A DNA stretch of 64,000 nucleotides from Rhizobium tibeticum (GTDB lineage Bacteria; Pseudomonadota; Alphaproteobacteria; Rhizobiales; Rhizobiaceae), in NCBI RefSeq assembly GCF_900110205.1, contig NZ_FOCV01000012.1, positions 1-64,000 of the forward strand, written 5' to 3'. The notes below the pieces were generated by a model. It saw only the letters and a list, made by a program, of their open reading frames with translations. It was not told the origin of the DNA and did no database searches. The translations under genes were made by a program, and so were the position numbers. Shown piece by piece: positions 1 to 10,717 of the stretch (position 1 is the first letter of the stretch; the number at the start of each line of letters is the position of its first letter).

Positions 1-229
1 AAACTGCATCGTCGATTTTGTCCTCATCGATCTCCATGAACCGACATTACCACGCGCGAAAATCAAAATCCCGCGGCCTTGCTCGGATGGATACGACCTA
101 TCGCCGGTTAGACCAAAAGACACTGATTGAGAGGGACATGAATGCGTCCTTACCACGACCGGAGAGGTCCACGTACATGGCCGTGCCTTCGTAGTCGAGG
201 AAGTCTTGTCGTGGAATATCGGGCGATGC

Positions 230-527
230 CAGCGGTCACGGCAAGGCCAACCAGCTGCAGCTTCTCGATGACCTGATCGGGACCGGAGCCCCAGACGATT
301 TCACGAGGAGCCTACTTCGGGTTCCGGCCCATGATGATCAGATCGCTGAGCTTGAGCGGGAACTTGTCTTTGTCCGACAGGCTGGTGTCCAGCTTGAACT
401 GGAGCGAGAAGCGATCGATCGGATCAACCTTGAGCCGCGAAGCGATCTTGTCATGGATTGCTTCATGGCTGGCCTTCGCCCACAGGCGGATGGTCTTGAG
501 GACGTCCCAGTCGTTCTCCGCAAGCAA
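230..527 (-). pseudogene. Unidentified decayed gene with in-frame stop
   Basis: A 71-residue frame begins at 527 and ends at an amber codon at 312-314. Its composition looks protein-like (charged and hydrophobic residues alternate, starting MLAENDWDVLKT). In the same frame after the stop, coding-like sequence resumes with APREIVWGSGPDQVIEKLQ, then loses that character near position 230. The simplest reading is one old gene with a nonsense mutation. I do not recognise the family. A chance open frame is possible. Confidence 0.3.
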
Positions 528-529
528 GG

Positions 530-700
530 TCCCTTAGTCCATCCAAGCGTTGTGCATGGGGATGTTGCGGTAGCAGCATACGCGACCGGCAGGCCATGCA
601 GGGTGCAGCCTTCCCGTATCAGACCTTCAAGCTTGAGTTTGGTCAGGTAATCGTTTCGCCAGATGAGGACCGGGCACGTCTGTCCCCGCGTAACTGCAAA
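530..700 (-). pseudogene. Possible relic of a tyrosine recombinase (integrase)
   Basis: Read on the minus strand from 700, the translation contains WRNDYLTKLKLEGLI followed by REGCTLHGLPVAYAA. A basic segment, then Cys-Thr-x-His-Gly-Leu, then Ala-Ala resembles the HxLR box and following helix of rhizobial phage-type integrases, with Pro where the catalytic Arg should be. There is no start codon and the flanking sequence is not protein-like in this frame. If real, it is a dead fragment of about 50 residues. The call rests on one short motif. Confidence 0.2.
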
Positions 701-741
701 TGTCTGTTAAATTGCTCTGTCGATTACCAATTATGGGCAGT

Positions 742-1623
742 TTACCGCCATATATTGAAATGTTGCTGCATGTACTCGATGCACCGGCGATTGGCCTCAG
801 CACGGTTCGCACCCTCGATGGTGGCGAGGTATAGTGAGGCGACATCGTGTGCAGCGGTCGTCCGTGGTTCTTCCAGCCCGGCAGGAAGCCAGATCGGGAT
901 CCCTTTCAGCGCGAGCATGCCGGACAACCAAACATCGTCGACTGCCCATATGACATCAGGAATGTCGTATGCGATATCATCGAAAAACTCGGGACGCACG
1001 ACGGCACCACCGAGCCCCTGAAGTACGTCCACATAACCGCCTTCCGCAACCAAGCTTGGCATTGGCTTCGGTCGGTCCAAACGCAACACTATGGAAGCGA
1101 ACTTATGTCGTAGTCGGCGGACGCGGAGCGAAAGATCTATTTTCCGCCTGCGCATTGCTTTCGGCACAAAGGCGGAAGGTCTCGCAATATCGGTTGGCAC
1201 GTCCTTGCCGATCAAGGCTACGCACTCCGCCGGTCGCTCATCCTGTGCCGCGAACAGCTGAGCGGCCCAATTAGGCGAGAACACCTTGTCGTCGTCACAA
1301 AATAGGATCTGCGCTTTTTTCCCACGCAGATCGCGCGCAGCAAACAGCACCTTAGACGCAGGCCCCATGTCTTCTTCGGGCCGAACTATCGTGATCCCGG
1401 TGGGTACAGACGGAAGAGACCCGTCGTAGTCGGGAAATCGTCGATATCGTTTGGGAACGTAGAGCCGGATTTCATCCACTGCACCGTTCTGCTTTATGAG
1501 GCTGTTAAGCGTCGGTGCAAGCTTGGCGAAACGTGGAGGGATCGTGGAGAGCGAGATGATGCGCAATGTCGTGGGCTCGGCGGAACTATAGCATTGACGG
1601 GAGGTTGTGCGGCACTGTGCCAT
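742..1623 (-). CDS. Glycosyltransferase, GT-A type
   Basis: This protein of about 293 residues probably transfers a sugar from a nucleotide-sugar donor in the cytoplasm; donor and acceptor are unknown. The N-terminal part RIISLSTIPPRF resembles the first beta strand of GT-A enzymes. The acidic cluster FCDDDKVFSPNW near the middle fits a DxD-type metal and nucleotide-sugar site. A second acidic motif, WAVDDVWLSGML, lies toward the C-terminus. No signal peptide or membrane helix is seen. The ATG at 1623 was chosen; an in-frame TTG at 1647 is possible and neither has a clear ribosome binding site. It is followed upstream on the same strand by a VanZ-like gene, which may hint at surface polysaccharide work, but that is inference. 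Confidence 0.7.
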   Translation of the reverse strand: MAQCRTTSRQCYSSAEPTTLRIISLSTIPPRFAKLAPTLNSLIKQNGAVDEIRLYVPKRYRRFPDYDGSLPSVPTGITIVRPEEDMGPASKVLFAARDLRGKKAQILFCDDDKVFSPNWAAQLFAAQDERPAECVALIGKDVPTDIARPSAFVPKAMRRRKIDLSLRVRRLRHKFASIVLRLDRPKPMPSLVAEGGYVDVLQGLGGAVVRPEFFDDIAYDIPDVIWAVDDVWLSGMLALKGIPIWLPAGLEEPRTTAAHDVASLYLATIEGANRAEANRRCIEYMQQHFNIWR

Positions 1624-1735
1624 TCCAAGTTGAGTTAAGTCAACCAAGACCGAACCAATGAGCGTGAATGGGCGGCAGGCATGCAGCCCACTCCATCTAC
1701 GACTGCGGCCATTCAGTCAAGAGCAGGCGGCTGTG

Positions 1736-2104
1736 TCACATCTGCGAGATGCTCGCTGCAGATTTTGCGAACCGGACTTTATTCAGCATGCAGCCCACCA
1801 AAACTCCCACGGATGCACCAAGGATTTTGACAAGCGCGTCGTGCAGGCGCGCGTGGCGCGTCGGGGACAAATATTGCAGGTACTCAATTGCCAATGCGCC
1901 GAGGAACAAGAGAATGGCGACCGCGAGCCAATGCCGTGGATAGGCGACCGCGAACATGAAGCCGACCAACGAATAGGCCAGCGCGCGGTCGAGATTAACC
2001 GAGGTCACGGTATGCGGCCGTAGCCCGATCGGCGACAGCGTGGCGAAAATAATGGCCGCGAGAAGTAGCCAGGCACCCGGCCTTACAAATTTACTTGAGA
2101 TCAT
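1736..2104 (-). CDS. VanZ-like small membrane protein
   Basis: The product has 122 residues and about four predicted membrane segments, starting at WLLLAAIIFATLSPIGLRP. The order fits the VanZ family: a first helix ending in SPIGLR, a central pair including SLVGFMFAVAY, and the conserved E-x-x-Q motif in LAIEYLQYLSP followed by a helix with an Asp (LHDALVKILGA). Family members are inner-membrane proteins, mostly of unknown biochemical role, first noted for low-level teicoplanin resistance. The gene is divergent from ilvA across a 142-base spacer. The ATG at 2104 lacks a strong ribosome binding site, so the exact start is uncertain. Confidence 0.75.
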   Translation of the reverse strand: MISSKFVRPGAWLLLAAIIFATLSPIGLRPHTVTSVNLDRALAYSLVGFMFAVAYPRHWLAVAILLFLGALAIEYLQYLSPTRHARLHDALVKILGASVGVLVGCMLNKVRFAKSAASISQM

Positions 2105-2246
2105 CGGGGCGATGTAGCTCCATCGCGAGCGAATTGATAGCGCACAATTGCGTTATCACACCAGCTTTGGAAGCTGGCGGATATGGGCTTTCTCGCTCCG
2201 CGCAGTTGTGCGATAGCGGAGGTGAAACAGGAATGGACGAACGACC

Positions 2247-3497
2247 GTGACCAGACAGGATGTCGAGAGCGCCGAGGCGGCCATGCGCAGCCTTTTTCCA
2301 GCAACGCCACTGCAGTTGAACGAGCACCTGTCGGCGCGTTATGGCGCCGACATCTGGCTGAAGCGCGAAGATCTTTCGCCCGTGCGCTCCTATAAGATTC
2401 GCGGCGCTTTCAATTTCTTCCGCAAGGCGATCGCCGAGGGTGCCGGCGGCAAGACCTTCGTCTGTGCCTCGGCCGGCAATCATGCCCAGGGTTTTGCCTT
2501 TGTCTGCCGCTATTTCGGTGTGCCGGGTGTTGTCTTCATGCCGGTGACGACGCCGCAGCAGAAGATCGACAAGACCCGCATTTTTGGTGCGGAGTTCATC
2601 ACCATCAAGCTGACGGGCGACTTCTTCGATCAATGTTACCAGGCCGCGCGCGATTACGTCGAGGCGATCGACGGTGTGATGGTGCCGCCTTTCGACCATG
2701 CGGATATCATCGAAGGCCAGGCGACGGTTGCTGCCGAAATCCTGCAGCAGCTGCCCGAGGGAACGGTACCTGATATGGTCGTCATGCCGGTGGGAGGCGG
2801 CGGCCTCGCGGCTGGCATCACCGGCTATCTCGATGGCGTTGTGCCGACGTCCGGGTTCATCTTCACGGAGCCGGCCGGAGCGCCGAGCCTGAAGCGAAGC
2901 ATCGAGGCAGGGCGCCTGGTGACGCTCACCAAGGTTGACAATTTCGTCGACGGCGCGGCCGTGGCGAGGATCGGGGAGCTGAACTTCGCCGCCTTGGAAA
3001 CATTCCCGACCGAGCAGGTCATGCTGATGCCGGAAAACGCGATTTGCGTGACCATCGGCGAGATGCTGAACGTTGAGGGGGTCGTTCTTGAGCCGGCAGG
3101 GGCGTTGTCGCTGACCGCGATCGCCGCGATGGATGCGGAAGTGCTGAGAGGAAAGACTGTCATAGCAGTCGTTTCTGGAGGCAATTTCGATTTCGAACGC
3201 CTTCCAGACGTCAAGGAGCGCGCCATGCGCTATGCCGGCTTGAAGAAGTACTTCATCCTGCGGATGCCGCAGCGACCGGGCGCTTTGCGTGACTTTCTGA
3301 ACCTGCTTGGCCCGGACGACGATATCGCCCGTTTCGAGTATCTGAAGAAGACGGCTCGCAATTTCGGCTCGGTGCTGATCGGCATCGAATCCAAGGCACC
3401 TGAAAATTTCGCGCAACTCGTCGCGAACTTCGAGAATGCTGCCATCGGCTTCGAGGACATTACCGAAAACGAGATCCTCGCAAACCTCATCATTTAA
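2247..3497 (+). CDS. ilvA: Threonine ammonia-lyase (threonine dehydratase)
   Basis: This 416-residue cytoplasmic PLP enzyme deaminates L-threonine to 2-oxobutanoate and ammonia, the first step of isoleucine synthesis. The PLP lysine is in SYKIRGAFNFF near residue 50, the substrate loop SAGNHAQG follows, and the phosphate-binding loop VGGGGLAAGI lies near residue 183. The C-terminal hundred residues (from YFILRMPQRPGALRDF) form one ACT-like regulatory domain, the usual site for isoleucine feedback in this short form. The start is GTG at 2247; the upstream ATG at 2234 is out of frame and soon stops, and an internal in-frame ATG at 2283 is less likely. The gene stands alone between VanZ (divergent) and hlyU. 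Confidence 0.95.
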   Translation: MTRQDVESAEAAMRSLFPATPLQLNEHLSARYGADIWLKREDLSPVRSYKIRGAFNFFRKAIAEGAGGKTFVCASAGNHAQGFAFVCRYFGVPGVVFMPVTTPQQKIDKTRIFGAEFITIKLTGDFFDQCYQAARDYVEAIDGVMVPPFDHADIIEGQATVAAEILQQLPEGTVPDMVVMPVGGGGLAAGITGYLDGVVPTSGFIFTEPAGAPSLKRSIEAGRLVTLTKVDNFVDGAAVARIGELNFAALETFPTEQVMLMPENAICVTIGEMLNVEGVVLEPAGALSLTAIAAMDAEVLRGKTVIAVVSGGNFDFERLPDVKERAMRYAGLKKYFILRMPQRPGALRDFLNLLGPDDDIARFEYLKKTARNFGSVLIGIESKAPENFAQLVANFENAAIGFEDITENEILANLII

Positions 3498-3533
3498 CTT
3501 TTCCGGCACGAGCTGCCATGATAAAGGCGGAGT

Positions 3534-3860
3534 ATGGCTTCGATCTTCTCCAGCATTTTTTCAATGTTTTCAGGCGTCGGCAAATCTGCTGACGCTCCGG
3601 CAGGCGTCTCTTCCGAGCCCCAGCTCTACGGCGACTGCACAATCTACGCCGAGCCACAGAAGGAAGGTGGCCAATATCGTCTCGCCGGCCGCATCGAGAA
3701 GACTGTTGATGGCGAAGTCCTCGTACGCAACTTCATCCGCGCCGATATGTTCGGGTCTTCCGATGATGCGATTGAGTGCACGGTACGCAAGGCGCAGCAG
3801 ATTATCGATCAGAACGGTCCGTCACTGTTCAGCGATGGCGCAAGAGTTCGTCAGGTCTGA
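3534..3860 (+). CDS. HlyU-family protein
   Basis: The product has 108 residues and lies 36 bases after ilvA. The pattern YGDCTIYAEPQKEGGQYRLAGRIEK followed by a conserved IRADMF segment fits the HlyU family in Rhizobiaceae. In Vibrio, HlyU is a winged-helix regulator of haemolysin; the rhizobial members are annotated by similarity and their targets are unknown. The first 25 residues are Ser/Phe-rich and not part of the domain. It may be cotranscribed with ilvA, since no terminator is seen between them, but a functional link is not evident. About 210 bases with no recognised feature follow before the next gene. Confidence 0.75.
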   Translation: MASIFSSIFSMFSGVGKSADAPAGVSSEPQLYGDCTIYAEPQKEGGQYRLAGRIEKTVDGEVLVRNFIRADMFGSSDDAIECTVRKAQQIIDQNGPSLFSDGARVRQV

Positions 3861-4074
3861 TCCGCTTCCGACGCGGTTTTTCAGCATCTGGCGAGGCAAC
3901 GTTTCTGCTCACGCAATCTTAAAGGATTGCGAAGAACCTTGGTGTGCGAAGTCTTACAGAACAGCCACGTGCACGACGCCACACAAAAACCGACCGTCAT
4001 GTTCACCGCCGTTGGTTGTTGGCGTGGACGCAGCGCTCTGGTGTTGACGCGCTGGCTGATGACAGGGGCGCCTG

Positions 4075-5343
4075 ATGCAAGCCATTAACCTGCTGCTCTT
4101 TGCCATTGAGGCGGTTGGCTATTTCACCCTCATGGTGGCGCTGTTGCATTTCCGCCAGCGCCTCGGTTTGGGCGTGTTTCTCACCGCCCTCGGCGTAATG
4201 CATTTCATGGAAACCTATCTGGCGGCAGTCTTCTACGTCGCGCTGCCATTCGGCGTTGCATCGCCCGGCTCGTCGGTGTTTTTCGCCGGCAAGCTGATAA
4301 TGATTCTCATGCTGTACCTGCAAGAGGATGCCGCCACGGTTCGTCAACCGATCTACGGCCTCTTTCTCGGCAACATTCTGACGGTCGGCATAGCGTGGCT
4401 ACTTCAGTTGCATACGCCAATCGATCTCCCGCGTGGGGACGGCGCGAACTTCGATTTCCTTAAGGAAATGGGCTGGCTGATGGTGTGGGGCACAACGCTT
4501 TTGTATCTCGATTCCATCGGCATTATCCTGTTGTACGAGCGTCTCGGCCATTATCTGAAACGCAGGATCATCTTGCGCTTCATGATCTGCGGCTTCGTCC
4601 TCCTAACCTTCGATCAGATTGGGTTCTTCGGTGCCTTGCACTACTTCCTCGAGATTCCCGCCTCCGCCTTCTGGGACGGGTGGAGGGCAAAGATGTTTGC
4701 CGTCTGCGTCTATACGGCGCTCTTTGCAGTCTATGAGATTTGGATACGCCGCGACGGCGGTCCCGTGAGCGTGCGGCCGATCAGCGATGTCTTCAGTGAT
4801 CTGACCTTTCGGGAGCGCTACAACGATCTGCTGAACCGTACCGGCAGGGACGTTCTGACCGGCGTTTACGACCGCACCCGGATGGAGATGGACGCGCCGG
4901 TCATGGTCCGTGAGGCGCTGCAGCAAGGGCAGTTCGCCACTGTGATTATCCTGGATGCGGACCATTTCAAGGTCGTCAACGACCGCTTCGGACATCTGCA
5001 GGGGGATGAGGTGTTGAAGGCGATCGCGCTTCGCCTAGGCACCATTCTGCGATCGGCCGATCGTGTTTTCCGCTTCGGCGGCGAAGAATTTGTCGCGGTC
5101 TGCCCGGCAACCGACCATGCTGAGGGAATGCGTCTTGCCGAACGCTTGCGCTGGACGATCGCAAGCAGCGTCAAGACGCCGGACGGAAAGCCGGTTACCG
5201 TCAGCATTGGCGTGGCGACAGCCGATACCGACGGGGTGAGCTTCACAACCGTCCTTTCGGCTGCCGATGAGAGGCTCTATCAGGCAAAGAAAGGCGGCCG
5301 CAACTGCGTCGTTGGCAAGCCTGGGCTTGTGAAGACTGGCTAG
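4075..5343 (+). CDS. Membrane-bound diguanylate cyclase (GGDEF)
   Basis: This 422-residue protein should make cyclic di-GMP from two GTP. The N-terminal half has about seven membrane segments, from LLLFAIEAVGYFTLMVALL to MFAVCVYTALFAVYEIWI. A C-terminal GGDEF domain begins near residue 260 (GRDVLTGVYDRTRMEMD). The active-site loop is intact as FRFGGEEFVAV near residue 335. An RxxD inhibitory site (RSAD) sits five residues before the GGEEF, so product feedback inhibition is expected. No EAL domain is present, so this is a synthase rather than a phosphodiesterase. The membrane part has no named domain I can assign; it may sense an envelope signal. The nearby PilZ gene at 10.7-11.1 kb encodes a possible c-di-GMP effector. 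Confidence 0.9.
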   Translation: MQAINLLLFAIEAVGYFTLMVALLHFRQRLGLGVFLTALGVMHFMETYLAAVFYVALPFGVASPGSSVFFAGKLIMILMLYLQEDAATVRQPIYGLFLGNILTVGIAWLLQLHTPIDLPRGDGANFDFLKEMGWLMVWGTTLLYLDSIGIILLYERLGHYLKRRIILRFMICGFVLLTFDQIGFFGALHYFLEIPASAFWDGWRAKMFAVCVYTALFAVYEIWIRRDGGPVSVRPISDVFSDLTFRERYNDLLNRTGRDVLTGVYDRTRMEMDAPVMVREALQQGQFATVIILDADHFKVVNDRFGHLQGDEVLKAIALRLGTILRSADRVFRFGGEEFVAVCPATDHAEGMRLAERLRWTIASSVKTPDGKPVTVSIGVATADTDGVSFTTVLSAADERLYQAKKGGRNCVVGKPGLVKTG

Positions 5344-5346
5344 CGG

Positions 5347-6122
5347 TTAACCGGCGCGGAATATCTTGGCGCCGGAGGGCGCGCTTGTCGCGCCGCCGTC
5401 GACCACGATCTCGATCCCTGTGACGTTAGCCGAATCGCTTGAGGCGAAATAGAGCGCAGCCTTGGCAATTTCCTCCGCTTCGCTCATTCGTCCGAGCGGA
5501 CTCATTCCGCCCAGCCGGGCTTCGAGCGCGGACATTGCATCGGCGGTGGACGCCATCGGTTGCCAGATTGGTGTTTTGGTGCCGCCGGGTGTGACCTGAT
5601 TGACGCGGATGCCGCGCGGCGCAAGCTCGGACGCCATATTTCGGGTCATGGCGCGTACAGCACCCTTCGTGGCGGCATAGGCCGACCAGCCAGGCGCACC
5701 AAGCACGGAATGCACGGATCCGTTGAGGATGACAGCGCCGCCATCGTTGAGATGCGGCAGTGCCGACTGGACCGTGAAGAACACGGCGGTGAGGTTCGTG
5801 CTGATGATGGCGTTAAATTGCTCCAGCGACGTCCCTCCAAGTGGGGTAGCACCGCCAATGCCGGCATTGGCGAAGAGCACGTCAAATTTACCGAACTTGG
5901 CAGCTGCTTCTGCGAATGCCCGTTCCGTGGCCGCTACATCAGTGACGTCGAGCTTCAGCGTGAGCACGTTGCTACCGAGAGCTTTTTCGGCGGCCGCAAG
6001 GGTCTCGGGGTTCCGACCAGTAATGATCACCTTGGCCCCTTCATCGAGGAAGATCTTGGCGGTCGCAAGACCGATGCCGCTGTTTCCGCCCGTGATAGGG
6101 CGACCTTGTTCTGCAGACGCAT
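5347..6122 (-). pseudogene. SDR oxidoreductase, frameshifted near the N-terminus
   Basis: The intact part (5347-6030) encodes a short-chain dehydrogenase with the NAG motif (LFANAGIGG), catalytic Ser, YxxxK (YAATKGAVRA) and a C-terminal VVDGG segment. The nucleotide-binding loop TGGNSGIG lies just upstream in the same frame, but its start lies in another frame: ATG at 6122 with ribosome binding site AGAGGAG gives MRLQNKVAL and then shifts. Restoring one base near 6097-6098 joins MRLQNKVAL to ITGGNSGIGLA and yields about 258 residues, normal for the family. The downstream ATG at 6030 would omit the cofactor loop, so the present form should be inactive. The gene is divergent from a TetR regulator. 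A sequencing error is the alternative. Confidence 0.85.
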
Positions 6123-6170
6123 TGCATGACTCCTCTTGGAAATTTGATCTGGATTACGATCGACATCCAT

Positions 6171-6192
6171 AAGGATTATGAGTATAATCTTG
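6171..6192. promoter_or_regulatory. Candidate TetR operator between SDR and tetR
   Basis: A perfect inverted repeat GATTAT-GAGT-ATAATC lies at 6174-6189, with a looser dyad TGGAT/ATCCA just upstream on the SDR side. The site sits in the 101-base divergent spacer, about 35 bases before the TetR start. TetR repressors often bind such dyads to control themselves and the divergent enzyme. The assignment is by position and symmetry only. Confidence 0.5.
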
Positions 6193-6223
6193 ATAAGTCA
6201 ACCGATCCCCGGAGAGAATTTTC

Positions 6224-6802
6224 ATGGGCCACTCACAGCAGGATAAGCGCAAGACGCACGAGAGGATCGTCGAAATCGCGTCGAAGCGTTTACGCGAGAA
6301 GGGGTTGGAAGGCGTAGGCGTCGCGGATCTGATGAAGGAGGCGGGGCTGACGGTCGGCGGCTTCTACAAGCATTTTGCCTCGCGTGACGAACTGGTGGTC
6401 GAGGCGATGCAAGCAGCTTTTGGCGCCTGGGCCGCGAAGGTACGGTCGGAAGGGCGCGCTCCGGAGGATATTCCGCTGCAGGAATATGCGGCGACCTACC
6501 TGAGCGGGGAACACCGGGACGATCCCGCTGGCGGATGCCCGTTCGCAGCCCTCACGGCTGATATAGCGCGCGCCGGCGAGAGGTGCCGGTCGCTCGCGAC
6601 CGATCAGATGAAGATGAACTTACATACCATGCAGGCGCGCATGAACACGACCGATGAAACACAGGCGCGCCGCAAGGCGATAATCACGTCCTGTCTCATG
6701 ACCGGCGCACTTGGTCTCGCACGGATCGCGAAGGATGAGGACCTCGCCAGCGAGATACTCGATACCGTGAAGGCTTTCGTGAACGAGGTCGGCACAAAAT
6801 GA
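6224..6802 (+). CDS. TetR/AcrR-family transcriptional regulator
   Basis: The 192-residue product has an N-terminal TetR DNA-binding domain: KRKTHERIVEIASKRLREKG, then VADLMKEAGLTVGGFYKHF as the helix-turn-helix. The C-terminal part (GGCPFAALTADIARAG) resembles TetR regulators paired with small oxidoreductases. The ATG at 6224 follows GGAGAG at good spacing. It is divergent from the broken SDR and probably controlled it and itself through the dyad between them. The ligand is unknown. The regulator appears intact although its likely target enzyme is not. Confidence 0.88.
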   Translation: MGHSQQDKRKTHERIVEIASKRLREKGLEGVGVADLMKEAGLTVGGFYKHFASRDELVVEAMQAAFGAWAAKVRSEGRAPEDIPLQEYAATYLSGEHRDDPAGGCPFAALTADIARAGERCRSLATDQMKMNLHTMQARMNTTDETQARRKAIITSCLMTGALGLARIAKDEDLASEILDTVKAFVNEVGTK

Positions 6803-6828
6803 AAACGGCCGGTGAGAACCGGCCGTTT
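6803..6828. terminator. Bidirectional terminator between tetR and azoR
   Basis: A perfect 11-base-pair stem AAACGGCCGGT with loop GAGA and complementary ACCGGCCGTTT separates the converging genes. A/T tracts at the stem base on both strands allow it to work in both directions. Confidence 0.75.
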
Positions 6829-6849
6829 CAACATCGGTCTGAACACTGA

Positions 6850-7464
6850 TTAGGCGGCGAGGGCGATTTCTTCGGCGCGAGCCTTGGCAGCGCCAATCGC
6901 CTTCTCGGCAGCTTCTGGGCCAAAGGCGAGGCCTTCGACGTAGATCGTTTCGATGTCGGTGATGCCGAGGAAGCCGAGGACCGACTTCAGATACGGAACG
7001 GCATGGTTCATGCCGGCTGCCGGGCCCTGCGAGTATACGCCGCCGGAGGCGAGAACGACGTAGACCTTCTTGCCGGTGGCAAGGCCGACCGGGCCGCTTT
7101 CGGTATACTTGAAGGTGAGGCCGGCGCGGGCGACGTTGTCGATCCAGGTCTTCAGCGACGAATAGATGTTGAAGTTGATGAGACCGGTGCCGATGACGAT
7201 CGTATCGGCGGCAAGCAGTTCAGCGGCGAGCTCGTCGGACGTCTTCACAGCCGCGGCTTCGTCAGCGGTGCGGGCATCAGCTGGCTTGCGGATCGCGGCG
7301 GTGAAGAGATCGTCGATGTGCGGAAGCGGGTTGGCCGATAGGTCGCGGCGAACGACAACGCTGCCCGGCTGCTGAGTCTTGATCTTTTCAACGAGGTCAG
7401 CTGCGATCGTGGTGGAAAGCGAGTCTACGCGCGGGCTGGAAGTCAGAAGCAGGATGGATGACAT
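6850..7464 (-). CDS. azoR: FMN-dependent NADH-azoreductase
   Basis: The product has 204 residues in a flavodoxin-like fold. It is expected to reduce quinones and azo bonds using NADH and bound FMN, in the cytoplasm. Family features are ILLLTSSPRVDSLST at the FMN phosphate loop, then GTGLINFNIYSSLKTWIDNVARAG (the family's P-x-x-N-F-x-x-P-x-x-L-K-x-W-I-D region, with variations), then ASGGVYSQGPA. The ATG at 7464 was chosen because AGAGGAAA lies just upstream; the longer open frame to 7623 is not conserved-looking. A LysR regulator is divergent from it, a common arrangement for quinone-responsive control. Confidence 0.88.
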   Translation of the reverse strand: MSSILLLTSSPRVDSLSTTIAADLVEKIKTQQPGSVVVRRDLSANPLPHIDDLFTAAIRKPADARTADEAAAVKTSDELAAELLAADTIVIGTGLINFNIYSSLKTWIDNVARAGLTFKYTESGPVGLATGKKVYVVLASGGVYSQGPAAGMNHAVPYLKSVLGFLGITDIETIYVEGLAFGPEAAEKAIGAAKARAEEIALAA

Positions 7465-7549
7465 GATTGAATTTCCTCTCGAATTGGGTTCCGCGGCTCG
7501 TCTTGGAAGCCTCGAGCCGCTGTTTCGAGAGGAAAATAGGACTGGCCGA

Positions 7550-7592
7550 CTATCGAAAAAACTGTGATAATGTCGATCAAAATCATCGATAG
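7550..7592. promoter_or_regulatory. Candidate LysR binding region between azoR and lysR
   Basis: The 140-base divergent spacer contains a widely spaced inverted repeat CTATCGA (7550-7556) and TCGATAG (7586-7592). A closer dyad TCGAT-N7-ATCGA lies at 7573-7589, compatible with LysR recognition and activation sites. It lies immediately upstream of the lysR start at 7605. Confidence 0.45.
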
Positions 7593-7604
7593 ATTGGATG
7601 GCAA

Positions 7605-8573
7605 ATGCTTCCGAACCCGACATTGGACCAGCTGCAAGTATTTCTCACAGTTGCGGAGACGGGCAGCTTTTCGGCAGCTTCGCGCGCGCTCAACCGCGCT
7701 CAGTCGGTCATCAGCTACACGATCGCCAACCTCGAGGCTCAACTTGAAGTGCCGCTCTTCGAGCGCTCCGGCGCGAGGCAACCGAAGCTGACAGAGGCGG
7801 GTAAGGCGCTTCTTGAGGATGCGCGGCGGCTTGTCTCCGATCTCGAGGTGATGCGCGCCCGCGTAAAGGGGCTGAAGGAAGGACTGGAGGCCGAGGTCTC
7901 CGCGGCGATCAGCGTCATGGTGCCGTCGCATGCGGTCGTCGACGTGCTACGCGGGTTCCGTGACAAATTCCCGTCCGTGGCGCTCAGTTTGACCGTGGGT
8001 GAACTCGGTGTGGTGATGGATCTCGTTTTGAGCGGCAAGGCAACGATAGGCATCGGCGGCGCTCTGCTGAAGCAACACGATGCGCTTGTTGCAGAACAAA
8101 TCGGACACTCCTTCATGATGCCCGTTGCCGCGCATGATCATCCGCTGGCGAAGATCGGCAGACCGCTGACCATGGCGGATGTCCGTGAGGAGACGCAGTT
8201 GGTGGTGACGGACGCGTCGGGTTTGACAAAAGGCCGGGATTTCAATGTGCTTTCCTACAAGACATGGCGGGTCAGCGACATTGCGACGAAACACTCCCTC
8301 ATTCGCGGTGGGCTTGGTTGGGGCGGCTTGCCCGCCTCGCTTATTCGCAACGATCTGAGAAGCGGCGCTTTGGTCCATCTCGACTTGCCGCCTTTCGAGC
8401 AGGGAGAATATCCGATCTACGCCATGAGACGGATCGCCAGCCCGCCTGGTCCGGCGGCAAGCTGGATGATCGATGCGTTTCGGGTGAGGCTCGAGCAATG
8501 CCCTAGGCACGCCGATTTTACGGCTCAACTGGCCGAGCTGTCGCCGCCCGATTTGCCGATTGCCGCCGAGTAA
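7605..8573 (+). CDS. LysR-family transcriptional regulator
   Basis: The 322-residue product has the standard N-terminal winged helix-turn-helix (LDQLQVFLTVAETGSFSAAS, then LNRAQSVISYTIANLEAQLE) and a periplasmic-binding-protein-like effector domain from about residue 95. It is divergent from azoR and most likely controls that gene in response to an electrophile or quinone; the effector is not visible from sequence. The ATG at 7605 has only a weak GGATGG ribosome binding site. Length is typical for the family. Confidence 0.88.
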   Translation: MLPNPTLDQLQVFLTVAETGSFSAASRALNRAQSVISYTIANLEAQLEVPLFERSGARQPKLTEAGKALLEDARRLVSDLEVMRARVKGLKEGLEAEVSAAISVMVPSHAVVDVLRGFRDKFPSVALSLTVGELGVVMDLVLSGKATIGIGGALLKQHDALVAEQIGHSFMMPVAAHDHPLAKIGRPLTMADVREETQLVVTDASGLTKGRDFNVLSYKTWRVSDIATKHSLIRGGLGWGGLPASLIRNDLRSGALVHLDLPPFEQGEYPIYAMRRIASPPGPAASWMIDAFRVRLEQCPRHADFTAQLAELSPPDLPIAAE

Positions 8574-8638
8574 GAGGACGCGGGTACCTCGCGCCCTCCC
8601 ATTCCGCTCTGAGTGGCCAACCTTCTGAAAGCTCACAT

Positions 8639-10627
<1,989 letters not shown>

Positions 10628-10717
10628 GAAAACTCCTTCGAAAATCACGCGTCGCCCGGCCCGCAGGCGAGACTAGGATGATTTGCGAAGGAGTAAACCC
10701 TGAAAATGACAGGGCAA

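Larger units (their letters stand above)
1..741. other. Decayed region without an intact gene
   Basis: No reading frame here has a convincing start, length and family match. The minus strand carries short coding-like stretches broken by stops and frame changes, described in the next two entries. The stretch lies beyond the stop codon of the minus-strand glycosyltransferase and looks like eroded accessory DNA. No promoter, tRNA or repeat was recognised. Confidence 0.5.

Noticed and set aside
2091..3509. 472-codon open frame on the minus strand
   Set aside because: It lies antisense to ilvA, whose catalytic motifs are complete. The composition (many His, Arg, Asp) is that of a high-GC shadow frame.
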